A stretch of DNA of 64,000 nucleotides from Acidimicrobiia bacterium (GTDB taxonomy: Bacteria; Actinomycetota; Acidimicrobiia; Spongiisociales; ZC4RG35): assembly GCA_028285585.1 (NCBI GenBank), contig JANQOU010000002.1, positions 62,001-126,000 of the forward strand. The letters are read 5' to 3'. Under the pieces are notes generated by a model. That model made no database searches and was not told the DNA's origin. It saw only the letters and a list, made by a program, of their open reading frames with translations. Positions 61,617 to 64,000 of this stretch are shown in pieces. The position numbers and the translations under genes are program-made. The first letter of the stretch is position 1. Every line of letters starts with the position of its first letter.

Positions 61617-63559
61617 ATCTCGATGTCCACGATCTTCTTGAGCCAGAACAAGCCGCCAGTCATCAGGAGCAGCCCTACACCAATCGAGATCTGTCCGAAG
61701 GTGGATTCAATCAGCGGCAACAAATAGTCGCGATTGGAAACCCAGAGAAACCCAAACAGGAGGAACGGCAACGAGCCCAGCACCATGGCCGAGATTCGAC
61801 CCTCGGCCGTCAGCGCCCGGATCTCACCCTTCAGACGGTTCCGAGCTCTCATGGTGTCGGCGACGGTCTGTAGGACCTCGGCCAGGTTCCCACCCACCTC
61901 ACGCTGAATGTCGATGGCCATGACAGCCCACTGGAAGTCCTTGGATCGAGTCCGCTCAACTATGCCGTTCAGAGAGTCGGACACCGTGACACCTAGCCTC
62001 GCCTCAGCTATGGCTCGCCCGAACTCGCGCGCCGTCGGGTTGGGCGCCTCGGCCGCAACCGCCTCGGTCGATTGAAGAAGCGAGTAGCCCGCTCTCAGCG
62101 AGGTAGACATCAGAGTCAACGTGTCCGGCAGCTGGTTCTCGAACTTCCGTCGCTCTCTCCCGCCGGCGAAGTTGATCAAGAAGACCATCAACAAGAGGAG
62201 GAATCCGAAAGTGATAGCTCCCCAGAGGGGGCTGTTGAAGATGGCCGTGAAGATGCCACCAACGGCCGCCAGGCCAAACATGGCGAGGATCGCCTCACCC
62301 GGTGTCATCGGGATGTTGGCCTGCTCCAAGGTCGAGTTGACACCGGACAGGAGACCCCGCTTCTTCACCTCTTCCTCAGCGGCTTCGGTGAACCTGTTGA
62401 GCAGCGGGATGCGCTCGAGGAAGGAACCCTTCTCCTCGGCTTGGGGCTTCCCTTTCCGCCCATAGGCCTGGAGCCGCTTGGCAAAGCGGCCCGGGTCGTC
62501 GGCATCGTCTCGCCCGAACAAGATCACGAGGAAGAGAAAGAGCGTCAACCCCAGCCCGACAGCTCCGACGAGAGCAAGTGTTGTCGTGTCGAGCGGTGCG
62601 TTGTTCTCGATGATGACCGTTGTTATCGGCTGGAGCGTCGTGGTGGTGGTGGGACCGGTTGTGGTGGTCGTGGCGAAACCAGAAACAGCGAAGGTCGTGG
62701 CAGTCGCCAGCCCTTGGTAGGAGACCGCGAACTCGACGTCTCCGGGCACGCTGATAGGAGAAGCAAACCTCGCCACCAGCGTGTTGCTGATCTCTCTGCT
62801 GATCTCGCTGTACAACGCCGAAAGCTGAGCCGGGTCGGGTGTCGAAAGGAAAAGCCCCGTCCCAGCCGCTGCAACGGCACCGACGGGATCCGGATTGAAA
62901 TCGGGCGACTCCAGAGCGACGCCGAAAACTCGCACATCATTGGCCGCGACGGCGGCTACGACATCATCTTGTGTGGCCACCGACACTGTGTCGTCGCCGT
63001 CGGTCAGCACGATCATGTTCGCCAGCAGATCGCGCGCCGTGGCGTCGCCATACATGTCGATGCCTTTCAACACCGCGTCATTGAAAGCCGTTTCCCCGCC
63101 GGCCTCGATCGAGTCGATCAGACCGTTTAAGACCTGAGCGTTTCCGGTGAACCCAGATATGACCTGCACCTCATCGGCGAATGTGACCAAAGCGATGCGA
63201 TCCTCAGGACGTGCCTGCGAGACGAAATCCTGAGCAGCGGTCTTGGCCGCCGCCAGAGGGTCACCGGCCATCGACCCAGAAGCATCAATGGCAAGAACCA
63301 CACCGACAGGAAGGGTCGATTCCGCAAGAGGTGTCACGTCGAGGTTGGAAACAGGCTCACCGTTGGCGGTCACTTCCAGGTCTTCGGGATTAGGCGCATT
63401 GGCCAGATTGCGAAACTCGATGACCATCGTTGTCTGGCCACCCTCGGGATAGCGCGAGCCATTGACATCCACGATGCCAATCTCGGCGCCAGTCGTCTGG
63501 GCCAGCGCCGGTGACGCCACCAGGAGAATGGCGACCAGAGCGAGGAGGGCTCGTCTCAA
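61613..63559 (-). CDS. VWA-TadB fusion, exported von Willebrand domain plus pilus platform
   Basis: A 648-residue protein. It has a cleavable signal peptide (cut after ALA, about residue 20), then an extracytoplasmic VWA domain with a complete MIDAS: DASGS at 92-96, Thr157 and Asp187. A Thr-rich linker (about 297-313) leads to a transmembrane helix at about 327-348 and then a TadB F domain (LEQANIPMTPGEAILAM, LPDTLTLMSTSLRAGYSLLQ). TadB is normally about 300 residues and has no VWA. The order fits a metal-dependent adhesion sensor tied to the pilus motor. Confidence 0.87.
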   Translation of the reverse strand: MRRALLALVAILLVASPALAQTTGAEIGIVDVNGSRYPEGGQTTMVIEFRNLANAPNPEDLEVTANGEPVSNLDVTPLAESTLPVGVVLAIDASGSMAGDPLAAAKTAAQDFVSQARPEDRIALVTFADEVQVISGFTGNAQVLNGLIDSIEAGGETAFNDAVLKGIDMYGDATARDLLANMIVLTDGDDTVSVATQDDVVAAVAANDVRVFGVALESPDFNPDPVGAVAAAGTGLFLSTPDPAQLSALYSEISREISNTLVARFASPISVPGDVEFAVSYQGLATATTFAVSGFATTTTTGPTTTTTLQPITTVIIENNAPLDTTTLALVGAVGLGLTLFLFLVILFGRDDADDPGRFAKRLQAYGRKGKPQAEEKGSFLERIPLLNRFTEAAEEEVKKRGLLSGVNSTLEQANIPMTPGEAILAMFGLAAVGGIFTAIFNSPLWGAITFGFLLLLMVFLINFAGGRERRKFENQLPDTLTLMSTSLRAGYSLLQSTEAVAAEAPNPTAREFGRAIAEARLGVTVSDSLNGIVERTRSKDFQWAVMAIDIQREVGGNLAEVLQTVADTMRARNRLKGEIRALTAEGRISAMVLGSLPFLLFGFLWVSNRDYLLPLIESTFGQISIGVGLLLMTGGLFWLKKIVDIEI

Positions 63560-63564
63560 GTCGA

Positions 63565-64000
63565 CTATCTCCGAGCGAAAGGCTCTGGGTCGAAGAGGTC
63601 GGAAGGCAGTCTGATGCCCTGGTTCTCCAGTTCCTCGGAGAACGTCGGGCGGATGCCTGTTGCCTTGAGACGGCCTTTGTAGACGCCGTCGTCGTCAACG
63701 CCCATGCCGTAGTCGAAAAGGAACAGATCCTGAAGCGTGATGATCTCGCCCTCCATCCCCTCGACCTCTGTGACGTGGGTGATTCGGCGCGTGCCGTCCT
63801 TCAGCCTGGAGACGTGAACGATCAGATCGACCGCCGATGAGACCTGCTCGCGAATGGCCTTGACCGGCAGGTCGTAGCCGGCCATCAGCACCATCGTCTC
63901 GATACGAGACAGGGTGTCACGCGGGCTGTTCGAGTGAACCGTCGTCAAGGAGCCGTCATGACCCGTGTTCATGGCCTGGAGCATGTCCAGTGCCGCAGCG
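63565..64000 (-). CDS. cpaF: Tad pilus assembly ATPase CpaF/TadA (5' part outside window)
   Basis: The C-terminal 144 residues of a T2SS E-type ATPase. The visible start AAALDMLQAMNTGHDGSLTT (Walker B-adjacent His box region) and HSNSPRDTLSRIETM are strongly conserved in CpaF. The reading frame is open to the window edge, and the start lies outside. It is 5 nt before the VWA-TadB gene. It powers pilin polymerisation. Confidence 0.92.
   Translation of the reverse strand, partial: AAALDMLQAMNTGHDGSLTTVHSNSPRDTLSRIETMVLMAGYDLPVKAIREQVSSAVDLIVHVSRLKDGTRRITHVTEVEGMEGEIITLQDLFLFDYGMGVDDDGVYKGRLKATGIRPTFSEELENQGIRLPSDLFDPEPFARR

Noticed and set aside
62072-63130. 352-residue plus-strand frame over the VWA-TadB gene
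   Set aside because: Highly charged, low-complexity antisense of a well-supported fusion; no motif.
1-64000. CRISPR arrays, insertion sequences or prophage
   Set aside because: No regularly spaced repeats, transposase, integrase or phage structural genes were found; the holin-like protein alone is not evidence of phage.

Overview
The window comes from a high-GC actinomycete-type bacterium (phylum Actinomycetota). The main evidence is a complete Pup-proteasome locus: Mpa/ARC ATPase, Dop, Pup, PrcB, PrcA, PafA, PafB and PafC, in that transcription order. Further support comes from a downstream TatB/TatC/HelY block, a uvrC-rapZ-yvcK glycolysis cluster, and many TAnnnT -10 boxes only 6-8 nt from a start codon (leaderless style). 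Tad/Flp pilus genes and sparse transport genes would fit a lineage such as Acidimicrobiia. That class-level guess is inference only.

Layout. 1-14.1 kb, minus strand: the proteasome operon (promoter near 12.33 kb), reading down into pafBC, a zinc-ribbon protein, tatB-tatC and helY. Upstream are trmI and small membrane proteins. 14.1-25.4 kb: an MFS transporter, a luciferase-like oxidoreductase, a cyclase-fold toroid protein, a Kef-type antiporter with two Usp domains, an amidohydrolase, a lipoprotein, a three-gene metal-chelate ABC importer and a serine hydrolase. 25.5-34.3 kb: an accessory region. It holds a Phd/VapC-type toxin-antitoxin pair, a second PIN toxin with an unrecognised partner, a decaying ASCH gene, a PPOX-like protein, and a Fur-boxed operon of flavoprotein, FeoB-like GTPase/permease and second flavoprotein. 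Partial copies of the 3' end of a tRNA-Leu(AAG) gene lie at 28.29 kb and 29.68 kb, and the tRNA itself is at 34.2 kb. This looks like a tRNA-targeted island.

34.3-42.7 kb, minus strand: uvrC-rapZ-yvcK-pgk-tpiA-gpm-secG, without the whiA and gap genes often found between yvcK and pgk. Upstream are a methyltransferase and a UDP-glucuronate decarboxylase-like enzyme. 42.7-53.6 kb: a cell-surface glycan cluster of polytopic GT-C-like proteins, GT2 enzymes and methyltransferases, wrapped around uvrA. uvrA has a LexA-type SOS palindrome upstream. 53.9-56.5 kb: uvrB and coaE. 56.6-64 kb: a NarL-type two-component system, two Flp pilins (one too short for ordinary ORF cut-offs), a terminator, a polytopic membrane protein, then tadC, a VWA-TadB fusion and the start-truncated cpaF ATPase.

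The strongest candidate for an undescribed system is the iron-regulated flavoprotein/FeoB-like/flavoprotein module at 29861-33991, bounded by tRNA-end repeats. Next are the PIN toxin with an unknown partner (27128-28155) and the VWA-TadB fusion.
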